Assembly: GCA_039881145.1 (NCBI GenBank)
Contig: JAYKKI010000008.1
Span: forward strand, 28,626,501 to 28,690,500
DNA from: Druceiella hillmani
Taxonomy: Eukaryota; Arthropoda; Insecta; Lepidoptera; Hepialidae
Direction of reading: 5' to 3'
DNA: 64,000 bases
This document shows positions 46,991 through 58,769 of this stretch, in pieces; within the stretch, counting starts at the first letter, position 1; the number at the start of each line of letters is the position of its first letter. The notes beneath the pieces were generated by a model that saw nothing but the letters and a program-made list of their open reading frames with translations, made no database searches and had not been told where the DNA came from. The translations under genes were made by a program, and so were the position numbers.

Positions 46991-47490
46991 TGAAAACGTC
47001 TCGATAAGTGATCCGCTCTGATAAGCTTTTAAAATATCTTCATATTTCCAACTTTATGAAACGATTAAAACTAAGCAAGTAGCTATTTAAACAACTGAGC
47101 AAACGAAAAACATACCTTGAAAATTTTATTAAGTAGCTTAACGCTAAATTTACTCAAATGGCTGGAAACAATTTGTAAACATAACTTTATCTTTTATTAA
47201 TTTTATAGTTTTTTTGGTCACTGAAAATTACCACAAGAACTCCTAACCACGATCGGATATTCAACCAAGCTAAACGCGATTCATTTCTGTTTTATGTCAT
47301 TTCAATCTTAACAGTAAGCATACGTGGAAAACGCAAAACCGATTATGGCTTAACAATTGAATTAAAGGCTACGAAGAATACGATCAGTCGAAATATATAT
47401 TGAAAAAGTCATTAATGAAAAACCGCGTTCATGAGAAACATTTATTCAAAATACACCTTTATATAGTTTAATTTTCATATAATGCTACAA
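46991..47490. other. Noncoding stretch
   Basis: Nothing recognised between modules Z and X. Confidence 0.4.
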
Positions 47491-47600
47491 GGAACTTCGT
47501 TTCAAAACTTCGTTCTAATATAAGATTTTCATTTAGAAACTATTTAAGGAACAAGCAAAGTTATATTAAACTAATTTTAGCTGCGAGAATCTTTGGCGAC
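47491..47600 (+). repeat. Copy of the segment at 44283-44425
   Basis: See the partner entry. This copy overlaps the hairpin at 47550-47654, so the hairpin probably arose from this repeat by inverted duplication of its right part. Confidence 0.65.
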
Positions 47601-47654
47601 ACTGACGCCAAAGATTCTTGTAGCTAAAATTAATTTAATATAATTTTGCTTGTT
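47550..47654. repeat. 105-bp hairpin with 49-bp arms
   Basis: Arms AACAAGCAAAGTTATATTAA... and ...TTAATATAATTTTGCTTGTT pair with four mismatches around the 7-nt loop ACACTGA. Size and shape are compatible with a pre-miRNA-like or MITE-like hairpin, but there is no evidence of processing. Confidence 0.85.
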
Positions 47655-47774
47655 AGAAAAAGTGAGTGGAAAATATATTTAAATTCTAAAAATATTATAT
47701 TACTTGCAAAGCTTTATTGTTATTTGCTGTTTATAAATAATTAAGAAATTCTATACCTTCAAATATTTACTAAT

Positions 47775-48540
47775 GAATTAATACATTATGAATTAATCTA
47801 TATTTAATATATTTGCCTTAATAAATTGAGAGAACAATGAATATTTTTTTATTCTGTTGAAAGGAAAATAATACGGTAAGCAAAGAATATTTGAAGGTAG
47901 CGAGAAGATCAAGAAATAAAACCTCTGGCTTGTAGGCCTGAAAGGAATATATTAAGGGAAAATAATTTTCTTTGATTCATTGAACATTACGAGTATGTAA
48001 CATAACATTTACAAATTATTTTGTTCAATACTTCAAAGGAGAATTAAATACTATTTCTACTCCTTTAATAAAAATATTTTTGAGAACTTTTCAGGCAAAT
48101 AAATGACGTGAAGATACGTCATGCAGTGAAAACATGTCTTCTAGCATTGTTTTTAATTTCGATATAAGAATTCAAAAGGTTCACAGATACGGTGTTGAGA
48201 TTAAAATTGTGTTGAGTTAAAAAAATTGTGTTGTGTTAATATTTTTGAAATTTTAATTTAAAAAATGTTTAGTATTCATATTGAGATTAAAGGTATCTAT
48301 AAATATTTATGGTAACAAATGAAGGATGATAGTATCAGACGATAACTGATGACGTTTATTAAGGTTTGTTGCTATCAGCACATGAATATGGAGGTACAGA
48401 ATTAAGTTTAACTCGTAGCAAAACTCGTAACGAAACTGAATTTGAAGTAGTTTTTTGTAAAGAAAGTATTTCACAACCGTTGGAAATATAGCATTTTGAA
48501 AATGATGATTGATATTGACATTTGAGATGGCAGAAAGAAC
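47775..48540 (+). repeat. Module X, copy 1
   Basis: Direct homologue of 53690-55090 and 62365-63895. Shared blocks: GCAAAGAATA(T/C), AAGGAAAATAATTTTCTTT, ATTCATTGAACATTACGAGT, GTTCAATACTTCAAA, AACATGTCTTCTAGCATTG and ATATTTATGGTAAC. The 3' part present in the other copies (beginning CAAATAATTCACCCTGAAAA) is absent here. Confidence 0.85.
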
Positions 48541-48570
48541 CAAATTAATTTCAATAAATTATTTAAGGAA

Positions 48571-48630
48571 GGAAAGCTTATACAAAGTAAGGAAAGCTTA
48601 TACAAAGTAAGGAAAGCTTATACAAAGTAA
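48571..48630. repeat. 20-bp tandem repeat, 3 copies
   Basis: Three identical copies of GGAAAGCTTATACAAAGTAA at the junction of modules X and Y. Confidence 0.95.
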
Positions 48631-48739
48631 GTTAGATCTGATTAAATATAAGAAGAAAGTAATATTGTAATTAGTAAGGTTTAAAAATCTGTAATGACCG
48701 TTTTACGTAATTGTCTCCTATAATTTCAATTACGAAAGT

Positions 48740-49214
48740 TATTGAATTTAATTTAAGTATTGAGTGTAAATAAATATAAAATAATTGGAGTTCAATGTTA
48801 TCTGACGTACATTTTACTTATTCATTCTTGTAATAACGTTTTCAGCGGTATCTTTACCAATGAAAATGCATCGTTATTTATATTAATAGATTATTAAAAG
48901 CCTTGACTGAACATAGTTTCGAGGTCAATGATCCATATCGTTCCGTAAATTTTTCTAGCTGTCAATACAAATTGATTATAATCTAAACTTAATTGCTTAA
49001 ATTTCAGCAGGTAATAGACTAATACCAATCGAATTAGACTGAACAATTTTATTAAAGTAAAAGTAATATTTAAAATTGAAAAAAAAAACATTACAATATT
49101 AGTGTCGTTTGTTAGTCATTTGCATTGTTCAGTTGCCATTTGAATTTGTACACATAATACAAATGGTATTTTTTTTAAAGTGGCTACAACTCCATATGTA
49201 CCAATACTTATGAA

Positions 49215-49284
<70 letters not shown>

Positions 49285-50552
49285 TTTGTACCAGCTTTGC
49301 GTATTTTCCATAATAATCATATTTAAATTTCTTATGCATTTAAATATTTGTGATCTTCAGAATTTAAATTATTCGCTATACATATTAATTGTTTTGGTCC
49401 AACAATTTACCGCTCGATCAAATTGATACGATATCGAATCAGAAATTGTCACTATTTCAGTAAAGTTAATCACTTTGGCTGTGAGACTGTGAGCGTAACA
49501 AGATGGTACGCAGATAGCACTTACAGTTCGTTGACTCAAAGTTTATTTTGTATCTTTTTTTGGTAGAATTATATATATAAATACTTATTATTCGGTTAAA
49601 ACTAAATAATTGAAAACATAAGTGCTCCTTAGGATTTATAAATATCTTTGATTTGTAATATATATATCATCCAGTTATACATTAAATATTTAACCTCGAG
49701 AGAATAGTTCGAACTTTCAGACAATTTCATTCTTCATTGAATCTGTCTTTAAACATACGATATCTTGTCATTCGTAACTTTCTGTGTATAAGCTTTATAT
49801 ACATATATACATATTGTTTATGTTTATTTATCATGTTTACATTTTAAAAAGGAATGCATGTGAGGAGAAACAATTTACTTTTCACGGAGCTATGGCTTAC
49901 CGTTTTCCGTTTTACCGTTGAGCGATAATCGTGACGTGTTAAAGGTTTACGAATTAATACGGGTTTATTATTTAGTAAATAGTAACAAATAGTATTCTTA
50001 AGCTTCCTGTACCTATTTTTTATATTGGTAACGAATTTTTGGGAAAAAAAATGTTTAATTTTACAGGGAAATTTATATAAAAACCGTGTAATAAATTATT
50101 TTTACAAGGAAAATCCAAATTTAATCGAAAACCATGAAATAAACTTGAATTGGCTATGTTCTGTGTTAGAATTTGTTTACTTATTTTCAAATTCATAATT
50201 GATGCTGTTTAAAACCAGAAAGACTTTTGGATTAAAATACGTCCTTTATTTATATTTAGTTATCCTGTAAGATGATTGACTAATGTTAGTTGTAAATATT
50301 AATCTAGATGATTTCTTGCTAAATTGCAGTTCGGAGGGGCAGATGGACTTGAATTTACTGCAAGCCTCTGGTGGTATAACAAACCTTTAATAGATAATAC
50401 TATCGCCATAAATAACTATCAATTTCGTAAAAACCATTGTTATTTATCTCCATTTTCATTTTCATAATTTTAATCAATATTTTTAATTATCAATATATTG
50501 TTTGGCAACAAAATACGATTTGAATGGGGCACGTCTAGATAACAAAAATGAC
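48740..50552 (+). repeat. Module Y, copy 1
   Basis: Direct homologue of 58770-60372 over its whole length, interrupted by a TA tract. Shared blocks: TTTCGAGGTCAAT, GTCAATACAAATTGATTATA, ACAGTTCG, AAAGTTTATTTTGTATC, CATCCAGTTAT, ATAAGCTTTATA, TTTACTTTTCACGGA, CCGTTTTACCG and GACTTGAATTTACTGCAA. The open frames inside (48307-49320, minus) show no recognisable product. Confidence 0.85.
49216..49277. repeat. (TA)n microsatellite within module Y copy 1
   Basis: Pure TA run not present at the matching place of copy 2. Confidence 0.97.
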
Positions 50553-50564
50553 AATTTCCCCCGT

Positions 50565-50790
50565 ATATATTACATACACATTCACATACACACGCACAGA
50601 TAACAAATACACATTCACGCGCACGCATGCACGCACGCAAGTGCGCGCGCGTTAATGCGTGCGCGCGTGTGTGTTAGTTTTTATATAACTAATAGCATAT
50701 TTTAATAGATAGTTTTTTAACTGCGCGTACACTTGCGAGCAAGCACACATCCACGCATGCACAAATGCACGCACGCGCACAGACATATGT

Positions 50791-50805
<15 letters not shown>
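50565..50805. repeat. CA/CG-rich alternating purine-pyrimidine tract
   Basis: Includes ACGCGCACGCATGCACGCAC, AAGTGCGCGCGCGTTAATGC and GTGCGCGCGTGTGTG, then a second run at 50725-50805. Strong Z-DNA potential; open frames across it are artefacts. Confidence 0.9.
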
Positions 50806-50828
<23 letters not shown>

Positions 50829-50833
50829 GTATT

Positions 50834-50897
<64 letters not shown>
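50806..50897. repeat. (TA)n microsatellite
   Basis: TA run with one TATGTATTTGTATA interruption, directly following the CA-rich tract. Confidence 0.97.
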
Positions 50898-50900
<3 letters not shown>

Positions 50901-51314
50901 CACCCTTATCTGTACAATGTAACTATGTTTCCATTTATCTTACTTCACACAATAACTAATACTAACTAACTAATACCTATTTGCGATGTCAAAACAATAA
51001 ATTAAGCTCATTCTGACTAATACAGAATTTACTCTCGTTCGTAACAACTTTAACCCCTGAATTAATAATTTATTCTATCTACACATCGACGAATTTTGAC
51101 ACAACGCTTTTTCCCACACAGGCTGCCTTCTTCAGACTTTTATCCATAAAGACATAGCTGATTTTATTTTATTTATTTGAACATATGTAGATTAGGGATT
51201 TGAGAGTAAAGGCCTCATTAGCTCGCTATAAGTCAGTAGTTTTAGATAATGAAGTGATAAACACAGCTACTAGTTATATAGCCAGGGGATTTAAAGTGTT
51301 TTGGGTAGTATTTA

Positions 51315-51960
51315 ATGTAAATATATTTATTCATACTTTAACGTATAGCATAATACATACATTTGTCGGACTTATCGCTATAAGAGGAATCTCTTCCAGT
51401 CAACCACAATTATTAAATATAAACATTTTGTGACGTAAACGAAATTAACAAATAAAAAAACGAAACTTAGAATACAATATGTAACAAAAAATGTCTTAAC
51501 ATACAAATAAACAAAACCGAGCTACATATGAATAATACAAAAAAAGGTTAATTATAAATCTTGACATGGATGGGAAGAAGGAAAATAGGGAACAATATGA
51601 AATTAGGAACGGCAGAGATTACGAGAGGAAGGACTTTTTCAGATGATCTTGGAATACGTTTATGGAGGGAAAGTTCCTGGTATCCGGATCTAGTCGATTC
51701 CAAAGTTTTATAGTTTGGACAGCGTAGGACTTTTCATAAAAGATGTTTGTATGTTTGGGAAAGAGGAGACTGAACTGGTTTTCAGAGCGTTCCATACTGT
51801 GTGCAGACAAGTTCCTAAATCTGTTTCGAAGATAAGTTGGATACGTAGTATTACTCAAAATATTATATATGTTTGCAAGTACCGAGTGCAAGTTGATTCT
51901 TAAAATATTTATATCGATTATTTTTCCGTCAGTCTATCAGAGGACTGTAAGTTTAAACGG
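51315..51960 (-). mobile_element. 3' end of a LINE (non-LTR retrotransposon)
   Basis: Read on the minus strand, a reverse-transcriptase ORF C-terminus (next entry) is followed by about 300 bp of 3' UTR containing GTTGACTGGAAGAGATTCC and CTTATAGCGATAAG. This resembles the 3' UTR block of several lepidopteran LINEs from memory. The 5' part is missing, as is usual after truncated reverse transcription. The 3' end is placed near TATGAATAAATATATTTACA but is approximate. Confidence 0.7.
51619..51902 (-). pseudogene. C-terminal fragment of a LINE ORF2 (reverse transcriptase)
   Basis: The 90-codon open frame ends SYAVQTIKLWNRLDPDTRNF then P.INVF..HLKKSFLS. A Tyr/Phe, then 'IKLWN.L....R', then 'SI..F...LK' is the typical extreme C-terminus of Jockey/CR1-like ORF2 proteins. 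The reading continues a little upstream of the Met in the same frame, then meets a stop near 51915. The catalytic palm is not present, so this copy cannot retrotranspose. The clade is not resolved. The plus-strand frame at 51715-51903 is its shadow. Confidence 0.75.
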
Positions 51961-52277
51961 TATAAGTACAGAATAAAATACATAATTGTTTGACATAAAT
52001 GGAGAGATTATACATCTAAAGTTATCGTTAAAAGAAAATTAATAAATCTTAATATATATGAAAAAATTTAAACAAATTCTTTTGTTAATTGAATTTAATC
52101 GATAGTATTTTTTTAAACGAAACGAAGAACATGTGAAAAACATGTGCAGTGAACGTTTATTCGTTCATTTGTTTGTCTCAGGCCTTAATTACCTAGCCTG
52201 TCTGCATCAAATTTTGCAGATGGTAAGTCCGCGTATCATGACGACGAATGTAGAATACATCTCAGAAAAAAATATAA

Positions 52278-52278
<1 letters not shown>

Positions 52279-52322
<44 letters not shown>
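52279..52322. repeat. (TA)n microsatellite
   Basis: TA run ending TATGTATGTATGTA. Confidence 0.95.
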
Positions 52323-52326
<4 letters not shown>

Positions 52327-53335
52327 CAACTTTTTGTGGGAAAATACTTTTTGCCCATTAAAACACAAAAAATCGGTACGGACAAGAGCGTAACCGTAAA
52401 TATGTATTTATATAGTGAGAGAAAAATTTCGTCTTAATTTTACAAGTAACTTTCTAACTACAACCCTATTTTTTCTGGTTTCATACGAACGAAGCCTTTG
52501 GTTAAATCATACATTTGGTTTACATAAAAGAAAAATACAATTTCTTCTAAAGCAAAGTTTACAAATAACTACACAGATTTCGGAGCTGCTGGAAGATTGT
52601 CCGTGAACAAATTAATTAGATTTTTGCTATTAAATAACGCTATTAAGTAACTCGCTTATACATAAATAATAAAAGTGAAAAAAGCAAATTGATGCAAATA
52701 GAGGGACAGAATTTATGAAAGAAAAATATTCAATCTGTGTGATATTATAAGGTTATGTAGCTCAACCTCTAAAATATGGGCGCCGAAAATTTGTGATGGT
52801 GAAAATTAATAAACAATTTTATTAATTAGGCGGGAATATTTCTTATATAATATAGGTTACTTAGAACAGATTTTTAAAAATTTTGTAAAACGGTGGAATC
52901 AAGGTTAACAATTGTAGATCTGAAGAAAAAAAGGTTCGATGTACAGAATGGATTAAGAAATGCCAATAATCTAGGTAGAGTACACAGGAAATACCCGAAT
53001 AATACGGTGTGTTACCATCTTCGATGCTAGAAGAAACCACACTATCACTGTCTATGATGCGGGAGGACATTTGAAATACCTTATTGCAATTTAGGACGGT
53101 AGTAATGAGCTTTAAATTAGCTACCTGCTTTCTGTTTTCAAATTAACGAACGGAATTACATAATAAATCAAATTAGATAAAAATGTTGCCTTGCTGGGTG
53201 TTCAATACAATAATCTTGTACAGTTTATGGGTTCACATGTAACTGTTATTGTTACAAAATTTTGAATCTGAAAACTCTGTAACGGCAACAGTATATTGCG
53301 CTGAATTACATATACTACCTAGTCTAACTTAACTA

Positions 53336-53385
53336 ATATATATATATATATATATATATGTATACATATATATATATATATATGT

Positions 53386-53464
<79 letters not shown>
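53336..53464. repeat. (TA)n microsatellite
   Basis: TA run with two TATGTATACATATA interruptions. Confidence 0.97.
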
Positions 53465-53465
<1 letters not shown>

Positions 53466-53689
53466 TGGCTCGTGTTCTCTAATGGATTTACCCGTGTAAG
53501 GGAATATATTTAATTAATAGATGGATAGATAAGTAGTGATAGTGCTATTCAGGTCACGTAAAAATATCATAATATAGGTAATTTGGCTAAGTTTATTTGT
53601 AGGTTTCCTTAATATTTATTAATACTACTAGGATGTACGTATCAATATTTTGTTTATGAATCCTTTTTAATTTCTCTGAACTAATATCT

Positions 53690-55090
53690 GATCTTCTCAA
53701 ATTATATTGTCAACAGTAAAATGATACTGCAAGGAAAGAATATTTGAAGGCGATATAAGGATCAATACATTAAAGCCTTTGGACACCGTTATCCTTGCTA
53801 TGAAAGGAAGGATGAAAGGAAGCTATGAAAGGAAAATAATTTTCTTTCTTTCATTGAACATACTCTTACATAAAATGTATTCATTATTGAGTTCAATACT
53901 CTAAAAGCGTAATAAATATTATTCCTATTCTTTTAATACAAAGAACTTTTTAGATATTTGACCTGTAACTGACCCCTCTTAGTGAAAGTATATATAAAAT
54001 TTGTCAGCGTTAAGTGTATTTTATGAATTTTGATTGGTCAAACTTAAGCCGTATTGAGAATAAAAAAAACATGGTTATTTTGTTAAATTTTAAATGTTTA
54101 AAATCCTTGTTGGTATTAAAGATTTAATAATTATGGTAATAGATGAACGATGATAGCATTAGTCTAAAACTGATAACATATTTATTGACAGTCGAAATTA
54201 ATTATAAACGTTATAGGTGTGCAATGTAAACTACATTGTGTTATTTGTGTAATGGGTCGGAAGTCGTTGACAGTTGCTAATAGCAAGGATGCTGAAACTA
54301 TTTATTATCTATTAAAAAATTACAAGCATACATAGCAAGCATACATAATAATTACCATTTAGGACATATATACCTTGAAAGTCAATTTTCCAGCGGTAGG
54401 GTAAAACTGTTCGCTACCATTATGATTAAAATACAGTGTATCTAAGTATTAATACAGTGTATTTAAGTAAAAGTCTGGAAAATACTGAATATATTATACG
54501 TGAATTTTATATGACATAATGTCATTTCGGAGACACTGTGTTTCATAAATGGAGACATGATGATGAAGTTCAGAACAAAAAAATTAGATCGAATTAAAAA
54601 TATTACATCGTTCAACCTTCATATTTGTTTTCCTAATCGAAGTCGTAATATTATAAAGAAAACGTTGAAGTAATGCCCTGAAGTTAAGACTGCGGCAGAA
54701 AAATAAAACATAATATAGAATAAAAGACAAATAATTCACCCTGAAAACTTTTCAACTCGTCTGGAATTATTTATCAAGAGTTGGATCCTTTGTTTCATAG
54801 TCAATGTCAACCCGATTCTAGGAAAAACTTTATTCAAATTATTATTTTTCATTACAATAACTAGTTTGAATAAGCTTTGAAATGAAACATAATGGTGTAG
54901 ACGACAGTAAAGGTTGTCTTTCAATTTGTTATTTAGTTAATGGACAAAAGTAAAATATATCATATTTTTTGAGAGAAAGTTTTTGAATCTATGCCGGTTT
55001 TAACCAACAAAAAATTGTGGCAAATTATGAATATCCAAGTTTTTATGTCATTTCCTTGTGTCATATACCTTTTAATTTTAACATTAGATA
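53690..55090 (+). repeat. Module X, copy 2
   Basis: Direct homologue of 62365-63895, and partly of 47775-48540. Blocks shared with copy 3 include CAAATAATTCACCCTGAAAA, CAATGTCAACCCG, CAAATTATTATT.TTCATTA, AAGCTTTGAA.TG and TTTTCCAG(C/T)GGTAGGG. A short internal tandem GAAAGGAAG lies near 53800-53830. The minus-strand open frame 54736-54924 has no recognisable product. Confidence 0.85.
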
Positions 55091-55989
55091 AAAGTTAAGG
55101 ATCTTTGTAACTATACGTTTATTTACGTCTTAGAAAGTGATTAAATATTTGAATAAATTCGTAGTTACACCGAATTCAATGACAAGATATTTCATAAAGT
55201 TTTTGGAAAATATATTAAAAATATTAAGGAAAAATCATTAAATATTTTAAGATATTATTATTTTCAAGGCTCCGAACTTGAAGAGCAAGAATGTAATTAA
55301 CATGAAATATTTATTTTTTCAGTTTTCACATATACTTGTATATTTCTACTGATATACAATTCAATAATTTCAATTAAATATAAGAGATCATAAATAACTA
55401 ATAGCCTTTTCACGGTTTTAGCAGTTTGAGTTTTTCAGAATTAAGCTATTTTACACTAAGTATACGCTGTTTATGATAAATTGATCACAAGGTATGCTAT
55501 ACTATGATACGAAATGCTTAAACTTATATATGCACTCCATAAGCATTTATATTAAAATATCAGAGCCAAAGCTTGAACTTGGCAGGTACTTTTATTTTAA
55601 TTTATGAAGTTCCACTTTTAAAGTTATTTATAATAAAATAGGTTATTTTAAGAAATAAACGGAATGTACAATTTATGAGTTGCTGTTCCTTTATTTAGCT
55701 ACGGCCATAAAACGGATCGCATGACAGAGCAGTTAAATTTATTATAAAATCATTTAAAATTTGCTATTGAAACCGTCTTCTCTTTCCGGTTTGAATTGAA
55801 AATGTAATTTGTAACCTAAATTGAAAATTCAGTTGGCCAAAAAAGCTGGTACCGTTTCATTTTATGTCTTTAAATATCTATATCACTCGTCCAATATAAT
55901 ATTAAGGAAAAAGGACGGGTTGCAATTCATCCATCTTTGTTAGCTTCGCCGCCCAGAAAAGAACATATACAAAAGAAAATCTTATATTT
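55091..55989. other. AT-rich noncoding stretch
   Basis: Lies between modules X and Y of the second unit. No exon or repeat recognised. Confidence 0.4.
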
Positions 55990-56970
55990 TTAACCGATTT
56001 CAAAGAAGGAGGAGGTTTTCGATTCGTCGGAATCTTTTTTTTATGTATGTTCAGTGATAATTCTTTATTGAGTGGATTTTTTTTATTTGAGAGGGTGCTA
56101 TAGGTGTGGTCTCATATAAATATGATGAACTGACGATGAGGTTCGGAAATGAACGACGTAACTCCTTAACGAATGGCAGTAAATCAACTGATTCAAGATA
56201 TTTGCTACGAGTAGTTGTTATTTTGCAAAATAACTGCAGTACTTGCCAAGTCAAGGTCTGATGATAAGTTCTGGATATGAATAATGGAACTCCTTAACGG
56301 ATATTAGTAAATCAACCGTGATTAAAGATATTTGCTACTTGGAGTTGTTACTTTGCAAATTAACTACACCGTCGACCAGATCAGGGTCTAATGATGAGTT
56401 CTGGAGATGAACAATGGAATTCCTTATCGGATGGTAGTAAATCAAAGCTAATTCAAGATATTTACTGCTGGTAATTTTTACTTTCCAAAATAACTGCATC
56501 ATCGACCAGCTCAGTGTGTGATGATGAGTTCTGAAAATTAATAATGTAACTCCTTAACGGATGGTAATAAATCAATCGTGATTCAATATATTTGCCACTG
56601 GGTAGCTGTTACTTTACTTATTACTTTGTAAAATCTGATATTGGATTTTAGATAGGGAGAACGGAACTCCTCAAGTGGTAGTTTTAATTTACAAAATCTG
56701 ATATTGGACTTCCAATATGGAGAACCAAACTCGTCAATGGCTAGCAGATAACCATTGGTGGCTACTACTATCGCTTCATTTCTATGTATTGTTGATAATC
56801 AACTTTAGATAAAGAGATAATTATCTATATGCTAGGTTGTGCCCGTGACTTTTAATAACTATCCAATATTATAAGAAAGAAAGTGATTGTGAAAATTAAT
56901 GTTGATATATTAACCACTATAAATTCTAAAATAAAATATCTTTTAAAAAACCGACTTCAAAAAAGGTTAA
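55990..56970 (+). repeat. Lepidopteran interspersed repeat with internal ~130-bp tandem units
   Basis: Bounded by two direct copies of an ACCGATTTCAAAGAAGGAGG / ACCGACTTCAAAAAAGG motif (55993 and 56949). The first is followed by GAGGTTTTCGATTCGTCGG, a start common in lepidopteran genomes from memory. Between them, ACTCCTTAACGGATGGTAGT recurs at about 56161, 56289, 56419 and 56549 (spacing 128-130 bp) and in shortened form near 56664. Each unit also has GATTCAAGATATTTGCTAC and GATGATGAGTTCTG. The minus-strand open frame 56051-56254 is incidental. Confidence 0.8.
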
Positions 56971-57399
56971 TTTATAATATAATTTAATTTATAATGTAAA
57001 TTTTATTATATTATATATAAAATTTCATTTATAATGTAATATATAATTTATAATATAATTTAATTTATAATGTAATAGGACGAAACAATTATTTATATTA
57101 ATTAGCATTCAATGTCGTGATAAAATTTCTTCATATTTTAAACAATATGGAAGATGGCGGAAATGAATGAATGTAACATGTGTTTCTTGTCGTAATCCTA
57201 CATATAGTGATTATATACGCAATACGTAATATATTCTAAAATTTAATACAATAATGGGAATTCAATCGTTACACTATATTCTCCAACGACATTTTCCATA
57301 TCCCAATTTTTTTACAAATAAAATTTTACATTTTTCAGTATCAAGCAATTAAGATGTTTTAATTTGGGTATTCGCTTCCGTTGATAACAATTCACTTCG
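56971..57399. other. AT-rich noncoding stretch
   Basis: Begins with a degenerate AATTTATAATATAATTTAAT-type simple repeat (to about 57080). Nothing else was seen. Confidence 0.45.
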
Positions 57400-57601
57400 A
57401 TATTTTAAAATTGCATAGTTAATTGAAAATGAAATTAAGTAATAGTTTTTACGTATGAAAAGTAATCCCCATTTGTTTTTTTTTCAGTCCAGTGATATTT
57501 TTGCAGGTGGGAATAGCACAACCCGACATTTTAAGCTATATTGTTACGTAGAAAGCACCACAGCCGTGTTTTGAAACTACGCATTTTATGCGTAGTTTTT
57601 T
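57400..57601 (+). mobile_element. Short interspersed element, copy B
   Basis: Inverted partner of 16246-16536. It ends with the palindrome CTACGCATTTTATGCGTAG at about 57577-57595. It has a single CCAGTGATATTTTTGCAGG unit where copy A is expanded, so copy B probably shows the ancestral arrangement. Confidence 0.75.
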
Positions 57602-58769
57602 GGACACACTTTTGCGCGTGTTCTCTCCTTCTGGAGTACTCTTTATTCTATGGTAACCTAGTTATTTATTGCAAGTAAGTAGGTTCCTATTTTGAGTTAA
57701 TTATTTTTTACTTTTTAGTACCTACCTTTTTCGTAGTCGTTTTTTAAAATATATTTTATCTCCTCATTTTTATTTTTACATCGTGTGTTACTCTGAGAGG
57801 TTTTAGTCAGTTTCTTGTATCTTTGCTGTAAAAATTTGTACGTCGTATTTTTTGACGGAAAATACGGCGTCTGCATTTTAATAGTGCTCCATATTTATGT
57901 TACATCCTTTGCTGTATAGCAATTATGTAGCAGTCTAATTTTGCTATTTAAGTCGCAATGATGTGGAATGTGTCTATACTTAATATATGTATAAGTTATT
58001 CTCAAGAGATCATTCCGTTAAATGGAAATTATTAACTTTATGTTGCAAGAATTTTGTAGAGGAATTGTTCAAATCGACTATGGACAGATTGGATAAGTTA
58101 CTTTTGTTTGAAATGTCTTGCTGTCTTACTGCCCGTTATTAGTAAAAATTAATCAATACATGTATTATCAAACCTATATAAGGTGTACAAATATTATTAT
58201 ATGTGGAAAATTTGTCGATTTTAAATAGCATTAAAGGCTAACAGTATGTATTTGCATTGAGTAAGTGGCTCATAATAAGCGTTTGCTTAACGAATATTGC
58301 CTTAGCTTTATTTGACTGTACGAGTACATATTGTTTAAGATGCAGAATGAATATATATTTGTTAGATGTGTGAAATTCATTAATAACTTTATTATATATT
58401 TATATGAATATATGTCTCATTCTTTGTGTTAATTAAAATAAGCAATCATGCTTATTTAATTATCTTTTATTTGACACAGTTGATATATTTACGTGTCGCC
58501 TTATATTAACATGTCGTAGTTCTATAATGTAATTTGTAGTCGTGTAGAATTGCTAAAGTATAGATTGCTTAGTTTATTAAAATATCGAAAAAAATGTTTT
58601 ATAACTGTTGAAAATATAAGATTTTGAAAACAATGATATTATAAACTTGAGTTATGTAATGAAATGGAGAAACGGATTCTTATCGGAAAATAAAAAAAAT
58701 AAGATAATACTCCATATGTAAACCTATTTTAGTTCTCATTTTGTCACACCATACTACTACGACTTGAAA
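57602..58769. other. Noncoding stretch
   Basis: 57610-57655 resembles part of the GC-rich block at 17345-17480. The rest is AT-rich with no recognised feature. Confidence 0.4.

Larger units (their letters stand above)
51961..53689. other. Noncoding stretch with TA tracts
   Basis: Contains two TA microsatellites (separate entries). A GTTCATTTGTTTGTCTC / CATCAAATTTTGCAGATGG block at about 52163-52225 has the look of an old lepidopteran interspersed repeat. Open frames at 52133, 52415 (plus) and 52861 (minus) have no recognisable product. Confidence 0.4.

Noticed and set aside
51200..51433. Plus-strand 77-codon open frame
   Set aside because: It overlaps the minus-strand LINE 3' UTR and has no recognised product.
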